From contig NZ_BJMM01000035.1 in the NCBI RefSeq assembly GCF_006539165.1, positions 1 to 64,000 of the forward strand: a stretch of DNA of 64,000 nt. The letters run 5' to 3'. A program made the translations under genes and the position numbers. The notes under the pieces are model-generated. The model was not told where the DNA came from. It was given only the letters and a program-made list of their open reading frames with translations, and did no database searches. Shown one piece after another: positions 24,081 through 34,488 of this stretch (positions within the stretch are counted from its first letter, which is position 1; every line of letters starts with the position of its first letter). This DNA comes from Streptomyces cacaoi. Its GTDB lineage: Bacteria > Actinomycetota > Actinomycetes > Streptomycetales > Streptomycetaceae.

Positions 24081-24741
24081 CTGCGCGCGGGCGCGTCTGA
24101 GCAGTGTACCCATCGGGGCGGCAGGGCGGGGACGAGGTTTCGGTCCGGCCGTGGGGTGTGGGCGGCGGTGGGCGTCCGGCAGGTCCTGCTCGGGGGCACA
24201 GGGGCAGAGCGGGAACAGGGTTTCGGGTTCGTAGGCGAGGTGGGGCACGTCGTCCGAGGCGAAGTGTGGAGGGTGTACCGGTTGGAGCAGAAGTCGGGGG
24301 CGGAAGGGGCGGTCGGCCGGGGTGGGTGCCGGGGGCAGGAGGCCGTCGGCGGGGAGCAGTGAGGCGTGTGTGCGAGAGGGGTGGAGCAGGTTCCGTCCGG
24401 CTGAACGGCTTGCGGGGGCAGCGCCATCGGGCATCGAGGCGCCGCGGGCCGGAAGGTGCAAGGTGCGGGCGGGGGCGCAGGAGGCGCGGGCGGAGTGGTG
24501 GGGGGGCGGCGCTGTCGGGGTGGGAGGAAGGGGGCGGTGTCCGGGATGTCCTGGTCGGGGGTGTAGGGGTGGGGCGGTGGCCTGGAGTTGATACCGGACC
24601 GTCATCTGTCGAGGTGCTGACAAACGCGGGGGGCCGGGCTAGCGTCACGGCAAGTTCGCCGGTGGAGTGGTCCATCGGTGGGCACACCTCCCTTTACGAC
24701 GGATCGTCCGGCACGTACCTGCCGGTGAAGGAGAAACGAAC
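24081..24741. promoter_or_regulatory. 661-bp gap with a likely msiK promoter at 24617-24645
   Basis: CTGACA (24617-24622) and TAGCGT (24640-24645) are spaced 17 nt apart, giving a transcription start near 24652 and an untranslated leader of about 90 nt before msiK. The rest of the gap is G-rich on the plus strand. Its long minus-strand frames are Pro/Arg/Thr-rich shadows with no ribosome-binding site and are not called. Confidence 0.5.
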
Positions 24742-25869
<1,128 letters not shown>

Positions 25870-25884
25870 CGTCGTACTCGCCTC

Positions 25885-25918
25885 GTGCCGGCTGCCGTGA
25901 CCGTACGGCAGCCGGCAC
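25885..25918 (+). terminator. rho-independent-type hairpin after msiK
   Basis: GTGCCGGCTGCCGT pairs perfectly with ACGGCAGCCGGCAC over 14 bp with a 6-nt loop, 15 nt after the msiK stop. No T-tract follows, as is usual in Streptomyces. The remainder of the gap to 26206 shows no gene. Confidence 0.75.
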
Positions 25919-26206
25919 GCGTGTGTGCGGGGCGAGCGGCGTACGCCGCACCCGCGCGGGGCGGGCGCGCGCGTCCGTGCGGCAACCGGCGTGCGCAGCT
26001 GTACGGCGGCCGGGTGGAGCAGGGGCCAAGTCCTCGACTCCGACCGGCCGTTGCGTGTAGAGAGTGTGCGGAGGCGACAGCGGTCGGCCGGGGCGCCGCT
26101 CGCGTGCGGGGCCGGACCGGGAGCCTTCTCGAACAGGCCGGGACACCGTCGCTCGTTGTGGTGACAAAATGTCGCCAAATCACTACAGGTCGCTACCATC
26201 GCGAGC

Positions 26207-26620
26207 GTGAACCACGCAGCCCGCCGAATCGGCCGATCCCTCGCCCTTGTTCTCCCGGTCGTCCTCGTCCTCTCCGGGACGCTCGCCGTCGCCCGCGTGC
26301 CGTGGGCCACACCGGCGGAGTCCCAAGTGGTCACCGCCTCCGCGGAGAAGGCGTCGACGCAGGCGAAGTCCCGCGCCCCGCAGGACGTTCTCCGCGAACG
26401 ACTCGTCGCCGAACTCCAGGAGAAGGACCCGGGAGTCGCCCTGACGAGTCTCCAGCGCGAGATCACCCGCAAGCCCTCGCTCGCCCGCCACTGCATGGCC
26501 ATCGCCCGGGCGCTCGGCAAGGCGGCCGTACGGAAGTACGGCTCCCCGCAGCGGGCCCACCGCTTCGCGCGGCCCGTCTGCGACACCTCCTTCGCCTACG
26601 GCATCGGCCAGATGAGCTGA
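26207..26620 (+). CDS. small secreted or membrane-anchored hypothetical protein
   Basis: A 137-residue protein with an N-terminal signal or anchor helix (SLALVLPVVLVLSGTLAVARVPWA), then a charged region and a conserved-looking C-terminus HCMAIARALGKAAVRKYGSPQRAHRFARPVCDTSFAYGIG with two cysteines that could form a disulphide outside the cell. I recall similar proteins next to msiK in streptomycetes but no function. GTG start, no strong ribosome-binding site. The downstream nucleotidyltransferase starts 35 bp after its stop and may be cotranscribed. Confidence 0.72.
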   Translation: MNHAARRIGRSLALVLPVVLVLSGTLAVARVPWATPAESQVVTASAEKASTQAKSRAPQDVLRERLVAELQEKDPGVALTSLQREITRKPSLARHCMAIARALGKAAVRKYGSPQRAHRFARPVCDTSFAYGIGQMS

Positions 26621-26655
26621 ACGGGCCCCGCTCCGGGCCGCATAGGCTGCGGTCC

Positions 26656-27372
26656 ATGACCCAGCATCCGACCCAGGCCGTGATCCTCGCCGGTGGCCAG
26701 GGATCACGGCTCCGGCCGTACACCGACGACCGGCCCAAGCCGATGGTGGAGATCCCCGGCACGGGCGTCCCGATCATCGGGCACCAACTGGCCTGGCTGG
26801 CCGCCGAGGGCGTCACGGACGCCGTCGTCTCCTGCGGGCACCTCGCCGAGGTGCTGGAGGACTGGCTCCGTACGGCCGAACTCCCCTGCCGGGTCACGAC
26901 GGTGGTGGAGCCGGAGCCGCTGGGGCGCGGCGGCGGGCTCAGATTCGCGGCGCGGGCGCTGCCCCGGCCCGACGAGCCGTGGTACGCGACCAACGGCGAC
27001 ATCTGGACCCGCTTCTCGCTCCGCGACATGGCCGGCTTCCACACCGAGCGCGATGCGACCGCCACCCTGGCGCTGGCCAGGCCGCGCATCCCGTGGGGCG
27101 CCGTGGAGACGGACGAGTTCGGGCACGTGCTCGACTTCATCGAGGCCCCGCCGTCGCCGTATCTGATCAACGCCGGGGTGTACGTCTTCTCCGCGGCCTT
27201 CACCGCGCTCCTGCCGGAACGCGGCGACCACGAGCGGACCACCTTCCCCCGGCTCGCCCGCGAGCGCAGCCTCGCGGGCTTTCCGCTGCCGCACGGCGCG
27301 TACTGGCGGGCCATCGACACCGCCAAGGACCTCACGGAGGCCGCCAAGGAACTGGCCTCGGGATCCGGTTAG
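26656..27372 (+). CDS. sugar-phosphate nucleotidyltransferase
   Basis: A 238-residue NTP-transferase (GlmU/RmlA-like fold) that would join a nucleotide to a sugar-1-phosphate. The signature AVILAGGQGSRLRPYTDDRPKPMVEIPG at the N-terminus binds the nucleotide; TNGDIWTRFSL and PYLINAGVYVFSAAF are the usual metal and sugar loops, and the last residues read YWRAIDTAKDLTEA. It lacks the C-terminal left-handed helix domain, so it is a single-domain enzyme such as mannose- or glucose-1-phosphate guanylyl/uridylyl/thymidylyl transferase. Substrates cannot be fixed from sequence. ATG 26656. Confidence 0.85.
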   Translation: MTQHPTQAVILAGGQGSRLRPYTDDRPKPMVEIPGTGVPIIGHQLAWLAAEGVTDAVVSCGHLAEVLEDWLRTAELPCRVTTVVEPEPLGRGGGLRFAARALPRPDEPWYATNGDIWTRFSLRDMAGFHTERDATATLALARPRIPWGAVETDEFGHVLDFIEAPPSPYLINAGVYVFSAAFTALLPERGDHERTTFPRLARERSLAGFPLPHGAYWRAIDTAKDLTEAAKELASGSG

Positions 27373-27389
27373 CCCCCCGCCCCGGCCCC

Positions 27390-27720
27390 AGCCCCCTCCA
27401 TTCCACATCCGGCTCCGCAGCTTTCCGGCTCGCATCCGGCTCCGCGGATTTCCGGCTCCGCATCGGCTCCGCGAACTTCCCCTCGGCTCCCGGCTGCGGT
27501 TCCAGTTCCGCGGGCTTCCGGCTCCGCAAGCGCTCCGGTTCCGCTGGGCTTCCGACTGCGCGAGCGCTCCGGTTCCGGTTCCGCGGGCGCTCCGGTTCCG
27601 CATCCGGTTCCGCTCCCGGGCCTCTCCCGGTTCCGCCTCCGGTTCGACTTCCCGCTCCGCGGACTCCCGGCTCCGCGCGCCCCCGGCTCCGCGGGCCCCC
27701 GGCTCCGCGGAGACCGCCGA
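27390..27720. repeat. degenerate CCGGCTCCGC repeat tract
   Basis: About 330 bp built from variants of CCGGCTCCGC and CGGTTCCGC separated by 6-15 nt, on the 3' side of the nucleotidyltransferase gene and downstream of the convergent DoxX gene. The tract gives repetitive peptides in every frame and is not a gene. It may be a replication-slippage product or a structured 3' region. Confidence 0.6.
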
Positions 27721-27854
27721 ACGCGGGGTTCCGGCCGCCGAGGGGAGCAGGCCACGCGGAGGCGTGCCAGCGGGCGGCCGGTGTGCGGGGCCGTCCCCGT
27801 GCGCGGCGGGGCCGTCCCGTGCGCGGAGGAAACCCGTCCCGTGCGCAGAAGAAA

Positions 27855-27889
27855 GCCGCCGGGCCCCCTCATGGGCGGGGCCCGGCGGC
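27855..27889. terminator. strong hairpin downstream of the DoxX gene
   Basis: GCCGCCGGGCCCC pairs perfectly with GGGGCCCGGCGGC (13 bp) around a 9-nt loop, 39 bp after the DoxX-gene stop on the minus strand. Confidence 0.65.
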
Positions 27890-27927
27890 CGGCCCGTCCC
27901 GGAGGGGGACGGGCGGGGGCGGTGGGG

Positions 27928-29709
27928 TCAGCGGCCGAGGAGGCCGCCCAGGGCGCCGCCGCCACCGCCGCCGGAGGAGGAGCCGTCGCCGGAGGACGAG
28001 CCGCCGTCGCCGTCGTCCGCGGCGGACGACGAGCGGGCGCCGCTGTCCTGCGGGCCGGCGCTGCCGCTGGAGCTGGTCTGCGGCTCCTGCGGGGTCCGCT
28101 GCTGCTGGGGCGGCGCCGACTGCTGCTGCGCGGCCCCGGGCCCGCTCTGCTGCCCGCCCTGCGACTGCCCCTGACTGGGGGCGCTGCTCTCGGGACCGGC
28201 CGGGGACCGCTGTTCGCCGGGGCGGGTCTCGGCGGCTGAGGGGCGGCGCCGGTCGTGCCGGGCGTCGTCCTCGTCCTTGCCGCCGGGGGTGCGGGCGCCC
28301 GGCCCCTGGGTGCTGCCGCCGGGGCCGCTCTTCTCGCCGGGCACGCTCGGCATGGGGGAGCCGGGGAGCCGGTTGACGGGCACGTCGCCCTGGCGGGGGG
28401 TCGCGGGGGACTGCGAGGAGCGGACGGCGCTGCCGAGCAACGAGCCGATGAGCAGGGCGAGTCCGACGATGACGGTGGCCATGACGGCGCCCCGGCGCAG
28501 CACCCGGCGGCGCAGGTCCCGGACCTCGACGCGCGGGCCGAGCTTGCGCCAGGCGTCGCCGGCGAGCCGGCCGTCGGCGGAGTAGACGGGGGCGCCCGCG
28601 ATGATCAGCGGGCTCCAGGCGGCGAGGTAGATGATGTCGGGCGCCTCGTAGGCGGGCACCGAGCTCCAGCTGACGGTCATCAGCAGGGCGACCGACAGGA
28701 GCGCGCCGACGGCGGCGGCGAGCCGCTGCCACAGTCCGAACATCGTCAGCACACCGACGATGACCTGGAGGAACGCGACGGTGAGCCCGGCACCGACGGG
28801 GTGTGCGAGGGCGAAGTCGTGCAGCGGGGAGGCGATCGTCCACGGGTGGAGGCCGCGCAGCCAGGTGACGAGGGAGCCGCGCTCGCCGCCGTCGAAGTAG
28901 ACGGGGTCGCACAGTTTGCCCATGCCGGCGTAGACGGTGATGAAGCCGAGGAAGATGCGCAGCGGGAGCAGGACGACGCCGAGGTTCATGCGCCGGCCGG
29001 GGTAGTAGGCGTGCCGGACGCTGTCGCGGCGGCGCTGCTCCTCGGTGTCGCCGGGCTCGGGCCCGTCGACGGTGCCGACGGTCTCCAGCTCGCCGGTGTC
29101 CGGCTCGTCGAAGGCGCCGCGCGCCGGGCGCACGCCCTTGAGGAGGGGCTCGGCCTCGGAGGGCTGCGGGCTGCGGGGCGGGCCGACGGTGGAGGCGGGC
29201 CCGGGCCTGCCTCCGGGGCCGCCGACGCGGGGGACGGCCCGGGTGGCGTGGGGGTCGCCGCCGGGCACGGTGCGGGTGTCGGTGTCCCCCGCGGTGCGGA
29301 CGGCCTGGAGCAGCTTGGTCGCTCCGGTGTCCTCGGGGCCGGCCTGGCCGGTCCAGACGAGCGGGGCGCGGCGCCGGCCACTCGCTGTGCCGGCCGCGGA
29401 GGAGGCGGCGGCGACGGCCGGGATCGGCTCGGTGTCCTCGAACGCCGGGCCCGGGACGGGCCGGTGGGCGGCGGGCCGCAGCGCGGCGGGGCCGGTCGGG
29501 GCGAGTGCCGTTGCGGACGGGGCGGCGGCGGACGCCGATCCGAGCCGCACCCGGAAGCTCGCGTGGTTGACGACCACCTCTGCGGGGTCGGACGGGACCT
29601 TGACCGTGCTCAGCACCGGCTCGTCGTCGAAGAAACCGCGGCTTCCCCCCGAGCCGGCCCCAGAGCTTCGGCCGCCGGATGTGCGGGGTGTTCTGGTGTC
29701 CACACTCAT
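27928..29709 (-). CDS. DoxX family membrane protein with long disordered termini
   Basis: A 593-residue protein. Residues 1-245 are low-complexity and polar. The DoxX core follows (about 250-430): MNLGVVLLPLRIFLGFITVYAGMGKLCDPVYFD, a loop, then transmembrane helices VGAGLTVAFLQVIVGVLTMFGL, AAAVGALLSVALLMTV and DIIYLAAWSPLIIAGAP, with a further helix AVMATVIVGLALLIGSLLG. The C-terminal 110 residues are Gly/Gln/Ser/Pro-rich. DoxX relatives act in thiosulfate:quinone oxidation or in redox-linked membrane complexes; in actinobacteria the role is mostly unknown. Upstream of rlmB-cysS in the opposite-going reading order (same strand, 99 bp downstream of rlmB), it may end that transcript. Confidence 0.82.
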   Translation of the reverse strand: MSVDTRTPRTSGGRSSGAGSGGSRGFFDDEPVLSTVKVPSDPAEVVVNHASFRVRLGSASAAAPSATALAPTGPAALRPAAHRPVPGPAFEDTEPIPAVAAASSAAGTASGRRRAPLVWTGQAGPEDTGATKLLQAVRTAGDTDTRTVPGGDPHATRAVPRVGGPGGRPGPASTVGPPRSPQPSEAEPLLKGVRPARGAFDEPDTGELETVGTVDGPEPGDTEEQRRRDSVRHAYYPGRRMNLGVVLLPLRIFLGFITVYAGMGKLCDPVYFDGGERGSLVTWLRGLHPWTIASPLHDFALAHPVGAGLTVAFLQVIVGVLTMFGLWQRLAAAVGALLSVALLMTVSWSSVPAYEAPDIIYLAAWSPLIIAGAPVYSADGRLAGDAWRKLGPRVEVRDLRRRVLRRGAVMATVIVGLALLIGSLLGSAVRSSQSPATPRQGDVPVNRLPGSPMPSVPGEKSGPGGSTQGPGARTPGGKDEDDARHDRRRPSAAETRPGEQRSPAGPESSAPSQGQSQGGQQSGPGAAQQQSAPPQQQRTPQEPQTSSSGSAGPQDSGARSSSAADDGDGGSSSGDGSSSGGGGGGALGGLLGR

Positions 29710-29808
29710 CTAACCGAGTGACGGACGCTTAGGACACTGCCTTGACCGCCCCGAACTGTCCGAGACCCGTCAAGATCGTCGGGCCGTGCGGGGCGGCCGG
29801 CGGCGTGC

Positions 29809-30720
29809 TCAGGAACGCCTGCGGGACGCCTCGTAGAGGACGACGCCGGCGGCCACCCCGGCGTTGAGGGACTCGGCGCCGCCGGGCATCGGGATGCGGA
29901 CCCGCAGGTCGCACGCTTCACCGACGAGGCGCGAGAGGCCCTTGCCCTCGCTGCCGACGACCACGACGAGAGGCCCGTCCAGCGCCGCCACGTCCTGGAG
30001 TTCGACATCGCCGTCGGCGGCCAGCCCGATCACCATGAGGCCCGCCTTCTGGTAGGACTCCAGCGCGCGGGTGAGGTTGGTGGCGCGCGCGACGGGCGTG
30101 CGCGCCGCCGTGCCCGCCGAGGTCTTCCACGCGCCGGCCGTCATCCCGGCCGCCCGCCGCTCCGGCACGACGACGCCGTGCCCGCCGAAGGCGGAGACGG
30201 AGCGGACGACGGCGCCGAGGTTGCGCGGGTCGGTGACCCCGTCGAGCGCGACGATCAGCGGGTCCTCGCCCTTGTCGAAGGCGGCGGCCGAGAGGTCCTC
30301 GGGGTGCGCGTAGTCGTACGGCGGGACCTGGAGGACGACGCCCTGGTGGTTGAGGCCGTTCGTCATCCGGTCCAGCTCGGCCTTGGGCGCCTCGACCAGC
30401 CGGATGCCGCCGCGCTCACCCGCGACACGGACCGCCTCGCGGACCCGGTCGTCGTTGTCGATGAACTGCTGCACATAGAAGGCGTTCGCCGGCACGCCCT
30501 CGCGCAGCGCCTCGACGACCGAGTTGCGCCCGACGACCAGCTCCGAGGTGCCACCCCGGCGCTGCGGGCGGCCCTGCGCCCGGCGGGCCTTGGCGAGCGC
30601 AGCCCGCTGCTTGGCGTGCCCCTTGCGCATCTCGGCGGGCGGGGTCGGGCCCTTGCCCTCCAGGCCGCGCCGGCGCTGGCCGCCGCTGCCGACCTGCGGG
30701 CCCTTCTTCTTCCCTGCCAT
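29809..30720 (-). CDS. rlmB: 23S rRNA (guanosine-2'-O-)-methyltransferase RlmB
   Basis: A 303-residue SpoU/TrmH-family enzyme that methylates the 2'-O of G2251 (E. coli numbering) in 23S rRNA using S-adenosylmethionine. A basic N-terminus (about 1-60) precedes the substrate-binding domain (LVVGRNSVVEALREGVPANAFYV) and the knotted SPOUT domain: LIVALDGVTDPRNLGAVVRSVSAFGGHGVV, VVGSEGKGLSRL, DLRVRIPMPGGAESLNAGVAAGVVLYEA. The frame stays open far upstream, but only as a shadow of cysS. The true ATG is 30720 with AGGTAGG before it. It lies downstream of cysS on the same strand (197-bp gap), a pairing conserved in actinobacteria. Confidence 0.94.
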   Translation of the reverse strand: MAGKKKGPQVGSGGQRRRGLEGKGPTPPAEMRKGHAKQRAALAKARRAQGRPQRRGGTSELVVGRNSVVEALREGVPANAFYVQQFIDNDDRVREAVRVAGERGGIRLVEAPKAELDRMTNGLNHQGVVLQVPPYDYAHPEDLSAAAFDKGEDPLIVALDGVTDPRNLGAVVRSVSAFGGHGVVVPERRAAGMTAGAWKTSAGTAARTPVARATNLTRALESYQKAGLMVIGLAADGDVELQDVAALDGPLVVVVGSEGKGLSRLVGEACDLRVRIPMPGGAESLNAGVAAGVVLYEASRRRS

Positions 30721-30917
30721 CGGGGCACCTACCTGTTTCCTGCTCCGGTGGGCCGGCGCGCGGATGCCCGGCCCGTCTTCGTGTTCGCGTCCCTCCGCGT
30801 GCGTGCGTCCTGCTCGCTCGCGGGTTCGTATGTCCGTACGCCCGACAACGGTACCGGCCGCGCACGGGGAGAGCCGGTGCCGAGCCCGTCGGCTGCCCGG
30901 CCGTCCCCGGCCCGTGC

Positions 30918-32321
30918 TCAGTTGCCGCTCAGCTCCCAGCGGGGCCCGGCGGGGGTGTCCTCCACCGCGAGGCCGGCCCGGCCCAGCTCGTCCCGGATGG
31001 CGTCCGCCGTCGCGTAGTCCTTGCGTGCCCGGGCCGCCTGTCGCTGCTCCAGGACGAGGCCCACCAGGGCGTCGACGACGGACTCCAGCCCGGCGCCCGC
31101 GGCCCCGCCGGCCTGCGCCGACCACATCTCGTCCCGCGGATCCAGGCCGAGCACGCCGAGCATGCCCCGGACCTCGGCCAGCGCCGCGGCGACGGCCGGC
31201 TTGTCGCCCTCGCCCAGTGCCGCGTTGCCCTGCCGGACACGGGTGTGCACATGGGCCAGCGCCTGCGGGACGGAGAAGTCGTCGTCCATCGCCTCGGCGA
31301 AGGGCTGCGGCATCTCCCCCGCGGGGGCCGTCTCGCCGACCAGTTCCGTGGCCCGCTGCACGAAGCCCTCGATCCTGCCGAACGCGGCCTCCGCCTCGGC
31401 GAGGGACTCCGGGCTGTACTCGATCGTGGAGCGGTAGTGCGGCCCGGCGAGGTAGTAGCGCAGGACGACGGGCCGCCAGCGCTTGACCATCTCCGCGACG
31501 AGCACCGAGTTGCCGAGCGACTTGCTCATCTTCTCGCCGCTCATCGTCACCCAGGCGTTGTGCACCCAGTAGCGGGCGAACTCGTCCCCGTACGCCTGGG
31601 ACTGGGCGATCTCGTTCTCGTGGTGCGGGAAGACCAGGTCGACGCCGCCGCCGTGGATGTCGAAGGCCCGGCCGAGGTACTTGTGGGCCATGGCCGAGCA
31701 CTCCAGGTGCCAGCCGGGGCGGCCCGGGCCGAACGGAGTCTCCCAGGCCGGCTCCCCGGGCTTGGCCGCCTTCCACATGGCGAAGTCCCGGGGGTCGCGC
31801 TTGCCCGTCTCGCCCTCGCCGGAGGGCTGGAGCAGGCTGTCCAGCTCCTGGTTGGACAGCGAGAGGTAGGCGGGGAACGAGCGGACGTCGAAGTAGACGT
31901 TGCCGTCGGCGGCGTAGGCGTGACCGCGGTCGATCAGCGTGCGCATCATCTCGGTCATCTCCGGGATGTGGCCGGTCGCCCGCGGCTCGTACGTCGGCGG
32001 GAGGCAGCCGAGCGCCTCGTACGCGGCGTTGAACGCGCGCTCGTTCTCGTAGCCGATCGCCCACCACGGGCGGCCCTGCTCCGCCGACTTCGCGATGATC
32101 TTGTCGTCGATGTCCGTGACGTTGCGGACGAACGTCACCTCGTAGCCGCGGTGCGCGAACCAGCGGCGCATCACATCGAAGTTCAGCCCCGAACGGATGT
32201 GCCCGATGTGCGGGGCGGCCTGCACCGTCGCGCCACACAGGTAGATCGAGACACAACCCCGCACGAGCGGGCTGAAGTCACGGATCTGCCGGGCGCTGGT
32301 GTCGTACAGGCGAAGAGTCAC
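30918..32321 (-). CDS. cysS: cysteinyl-tRNA synthetase
   Basis: A 467-residue class I aminoacyl-tRNA synthetase charging tRNA-Cys. The zinc/Cys-binding motif CGATVQAAPHIGHIRSG contains HIGH (38-41); RPGWHLECSAM and HGGGVDLVFPHHENEIAQS supply the other zinc ligands; and SGEKMSKSLGN carries KMSKS. The C-terminal helical anticodon-binding region ends in a short tail. It is full length, and is distinct from mycothiol ligase MshC, which shares the fold but is shorter. It precedes rlmB on the same strand. Essential housekeeping gene. Confidence 0.95.
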   Translation of the reverse strand: MTLRLYDTSARQIRDFSPLVRGCVSIYLCGATVQAAPHIGHIRSGLNFDVMRRWFAHRGYEVTFVRNVTDIDDKIIAKSAEQGRPWWAIGYENERAFNAAYEALGCLPPTYEPRATGHIPEMTEMMRTLIDRGHAYAADGNVYFDVRSFPAYLSLSNQELDSLLQPSGEGETGKRDPRDFAMWKAAKPGEPAWETPFGPGRPGWHLECSAMAHKYLGRAFDIHGGGVDLVFPHHENEIAQSQAYGDEFARYWVHNAWVTMSGEKMSKSLGNSVLVAEMVKRWRPVVLRYYLAGPHYRSTIEYSPESLAEAEAAFGRIEGFVQRATELVGETAPAGEMPQPFAEAMDDDFSVPQALAHVHTRVRQGNAALGEGDKPAVAAALAEVRGMLGVLGLDPRDEMWSAQAGGAAGAGLESVVDALVGLVLEQRQAARARKDYATADAIRDELGRAGLAVEDTPAGPRWELSGN

Positions 32322-32411
32322 CCGCCCAAGGGTAGTAGGCCCCGGGCCGCCGCCGTGCCGTGGCGTCCGCGCCGGAGGCAGGCCCGGCGACCGCCCCCGA
32401 CGCGTCCGGCG

Positions 32412-32813
32412 TCAGACGCCGCCGACGACCTTGCGGACGACGACGCGCACGACGAGCCGCTCCGCGTCCTCCCCCGCCCTCGGGTTCCAGGTGGCGTAGT
32501 CGGTGCCGACGTACTTGTGCGCCAGCTCGTCGATCAGCTCCTGCGCGCCGTCGGTGGACAGGACGACGCTGCCGCGCAGCTCCGCGTACGTGTAGGGGGC
32601 GTCGGAGGGGTGGACGAGCACGCTCACCCGCGGGTCGCGGCGCATGTTGCGTGCCTTGCGGCGGTCGACGGTGGTGGAGAGCAGCAGGTCGTCGCCGTCC
32701 CGCTTGACCCAGACCGGGGAGACCTGGGGGCTGCCGTCGGGCTGGATGGTCGCCAGGGCGATGAAGGTCTTGCCGTCCAGTACCTGCTTGAGGCTGTCGG
32801 GGAGCTGTGCCAC
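32412..32813 (-). CDS. PPOX-class (pyridoxamine-phosphate-oxidase-like) F420/FMN protein
   Basis: A 133-residue split-barrel protein: LDGKTFIALATIQPDGSPQVSPVWVKRDGDDLLLSTTVDRRKARNMRRDPRVSVLV, then PYTYAELRGSVVL. This pattern is typical of the actinobacterial F420-dependent or FMN-binding PPOX-class family, which often reduces small aromatic molecules or biliverdin. Substrate unknown. Good ribosome-binding site (GAGAGGACG) before the ATG. It is monocistronic, between cysS and the MFS gene. Confidence 0.85.
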   Translation of the reverse strand: MAQLPDSLKQVLDGKTFIALATIQPDGSPQVSPVWVKRDGDDLLLSTTVDRRKARNMRRDPRVSVLVHPSDAPYTYAELRGSVVLSTDGAQELIDELAHKYVGTDYATWNPRAGEDAERLVVRVVVRKVVGGV

Positions 32814-32934
32814 GGGAACGTCCTCTCTGCGCGCCGGGGCCGCCGGCGCCCGTCCGGCGTGTGCGGGTGCGTCGGCTCACCAGGTACCTCGCGGCGCGGG
32901 CGGTGACACCTCGCATCCGGCCGGGTGCGCGGCC

Positions 32935-34488
32935 TCAGTCCACCGGCCCGGCGTCGGCCCGCGCCGGGCGGGGCGGCCGGACGGTGCGGCCCAGCGCGGC
33001 GCCCAGCAGCGGGACGCAGGCCAGCAGGGCCCACACCGCTGCGGGGGCGGCGCCGCTGCCGAACAGGGCGCCCGTCGCCGCGCTGCCGCCGAGCACGACC
33101 AGCCCCGAGACGGACGAGAGAGCCCCCATCGAGAAGCCCAGCCGGTGCTCGGCGACCAGCTCGGTGACGAGCGCACGCGTGGCGGGCACGGCCAGCATCT
33201 GGCCGAACGTCAGCAGCAGGACGTGGAGCGCGGCGGGCACCGTCCCCACCGGCCCCCTCAGGCCGAGCGGCGCCGCTGCCGCCACGACGGCGAAGCCGAG
33301 CGCGACCACGCCGAGCCCCAGACACAGCGCCGTCCGGTGCCGCAGCCGCTCGCCCACCGCCCGGGTCACCGGCAGCTGGGCCACCACGACGAGCAGCGAG
33401 GAGAGCGCGAACAGCCAGCCCAGCGCGGACTGCGAGCCGGTCGCGCGCACCACCTCCTGCGGGAGGGCGAGATAGAGCTGGTTGTAGGCGACCAGATAGG
33501 TGCCGTAGGCGAGGCACAGCAGGAGAAAGGGGCCGTTGCACAGGGTCGCGCGCACCACGCCCCCGGTGGCGTCCGTGGCCCCCGTGGCCTCTGTGGTCCC
33601 CGTGCCCTCTGTGGCCTTCGCGTCCGCCGTGCGCTGCGTGACCGACGTGCCCGTCGCCCTCTCCGCGGCCTTCGCTCCCTCAGCGCCCTCACCGTCGTCG
33701 GCGCCCTCACCGTCGTCGGCGCCCTCACCGTCGTCGGCGCCCCCGGCGCTTCCGGTTCCCGGGCGGGGCGTGCTGCCGCCCGGCCGTCCCGCGGGCATCC
33801 GGCGCCAGTGCGCCACCAGCACCCCGACGAACACCAGCGCCCCCGCCCAGCAGGCCGTCCGGAAGTCGGCGAGCAGCAACAGCGTGCCCAGCAGCGGCCC
33901 GAGGAAGGCGCCCGCCTGGCCCGCGGCGGAGAAGACGGCGAGCGTACGGGCGCGCGGATGGCCGCCCGCCGCCTCGAACCGGACGGCCTGGCGCGCCGTC
34001 TCGGACTCCACCGCCGGCGAGAACAGCGCCGCCGCGAAGCCCACGCAGACGACGGCCGCGATCACCTGCACCGTGTCCCGCGCGTACCCGAGCCAGACGA
34101 ACCCGGCGATCCGCAGCACGCACCCGGCGAGCACCACGGGACGCGGGCCGAACCGGTCGGTGAGCGCACCGCCCACCACGAACAGGCCCTGCTGGCTGAA
34201 CGTCCGCAGCCCCAGCACCAGCCCGACGAGCCAGCCGCCCATGCCCAGGGCTCCGCCGAGGTGTTCGGCGAGGTACGGCAGCACGGCGAAGAACCCGATG
34301 TTGAACGCCAGTTGCGTCCACGCGAGCAGCCGCACGAACGGGGGCAGCCCCCGCACATCACCCAGGGACCGCCCGAACCTCCCGATCCCCCCGCGCCGGG
34401 GCGGCGCCTCCGCCCCGCGCTCACTCGACGCCTCCGCCCCGCGCCCCACGGAGGACGAGCGCGGCCTCCCACAGAGCCGTGGGCTCAT
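32935..34488 (-). CDS. MFS transporter, last gene of a putative metal-uptake operon
   Basis: A 517-residue 12-helix major facilitator. The N-terminal half includes LLAWTQLAFNIGFFAVLPYLAEHLGG and GLFVVGGALTDRFGPRPVVLAGCVLR (MFS motif A). A hydrophilic middle loop of about 75 residues contains DDGEGA three times in tandem (18-bp DNA repeat, 33683-33736), then the second six helices. Its ATG overlaps the stop of the permease gene (ATGA), so translation is coupled to a binding protein and permease controlled by a Zur-like box. In such operons an MFS protein often exports a metallophore; that role here is inference. Confidence 0.82.
   Translation of the reverse strand: MSPRLCGRPRSSSVGRGAEASSERGAEAPPRRGGIGRFGRSLGDVRGLPPFVRLLAWTQLAFNIGFFAVLPYLAEHLGGALGMGGWLVGLVLGLRTFSQQGLFVVGGALTDRFGPRPVVLAGCVLRIAGFVWLGYARDTVQVIAAVVCVGFAAALFSPAVESETARQAVRFEAAGGHPRARTLAVFSAAGQAGAFLGPLLGTLLLLADFRTACWAGALVFVGVLVAHWRRMPAGRPGGSTPRPGTGSAGGADDGEGADDGEGADDGEGAEGAKAAERATGTSVTQRTADAKATEGTGTTEATGATDATGGVVRATLCNGPFLLLCLAYGTYLVAYNQLYLALPQEVVRATGSQSALGWLFALSSLLVVVAQLPVTRAVGERLRHRTALCLGLGVVALGFAVVAAAAPLGLRGPVGTVPAALHVLLLTFGQMLAVPATRALVTELVAEHRLGFSMGALSSVSGLVVLGGSAATGALFGSGAAPAAVWALLACVPLLGAALGRTVRPPRPARADAGPVD
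33683..33736. repeat. 18-bp tandem repeat, three copies, inside the MFS gene
   Basis: GCGCCCTCACCGTCGTCG is repeated at 33683, 33701 and 33719 without change, encoding DDGEGA on the minus strand. It keeps the frame and lies in the central cytoplasmic loop, so copy number may vary between strains without harm. Confidence 0.8.

Noticed and set aside
24042..24687. Long minus-strand open frames rich in Pro, Arg and Thr between tRNA-Thr and msiK
   Set aside because: No ribosome-binding site, composition follows GC-rich non-coding sequence, and they overlap the tRNA gene and the likely msiK promoter.
29809..30008. Separate small genes on the minus strand near the rlmB 3' end
   Set aside because: They are other frames of rlmB without independent starts.
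30721..32256. An 815-residue version of RlmB
   Set aside because: The extra N-terminal 500 residues are the shadow of cysS in another frame. The real ATG with ribosome-binding site is at 30720.
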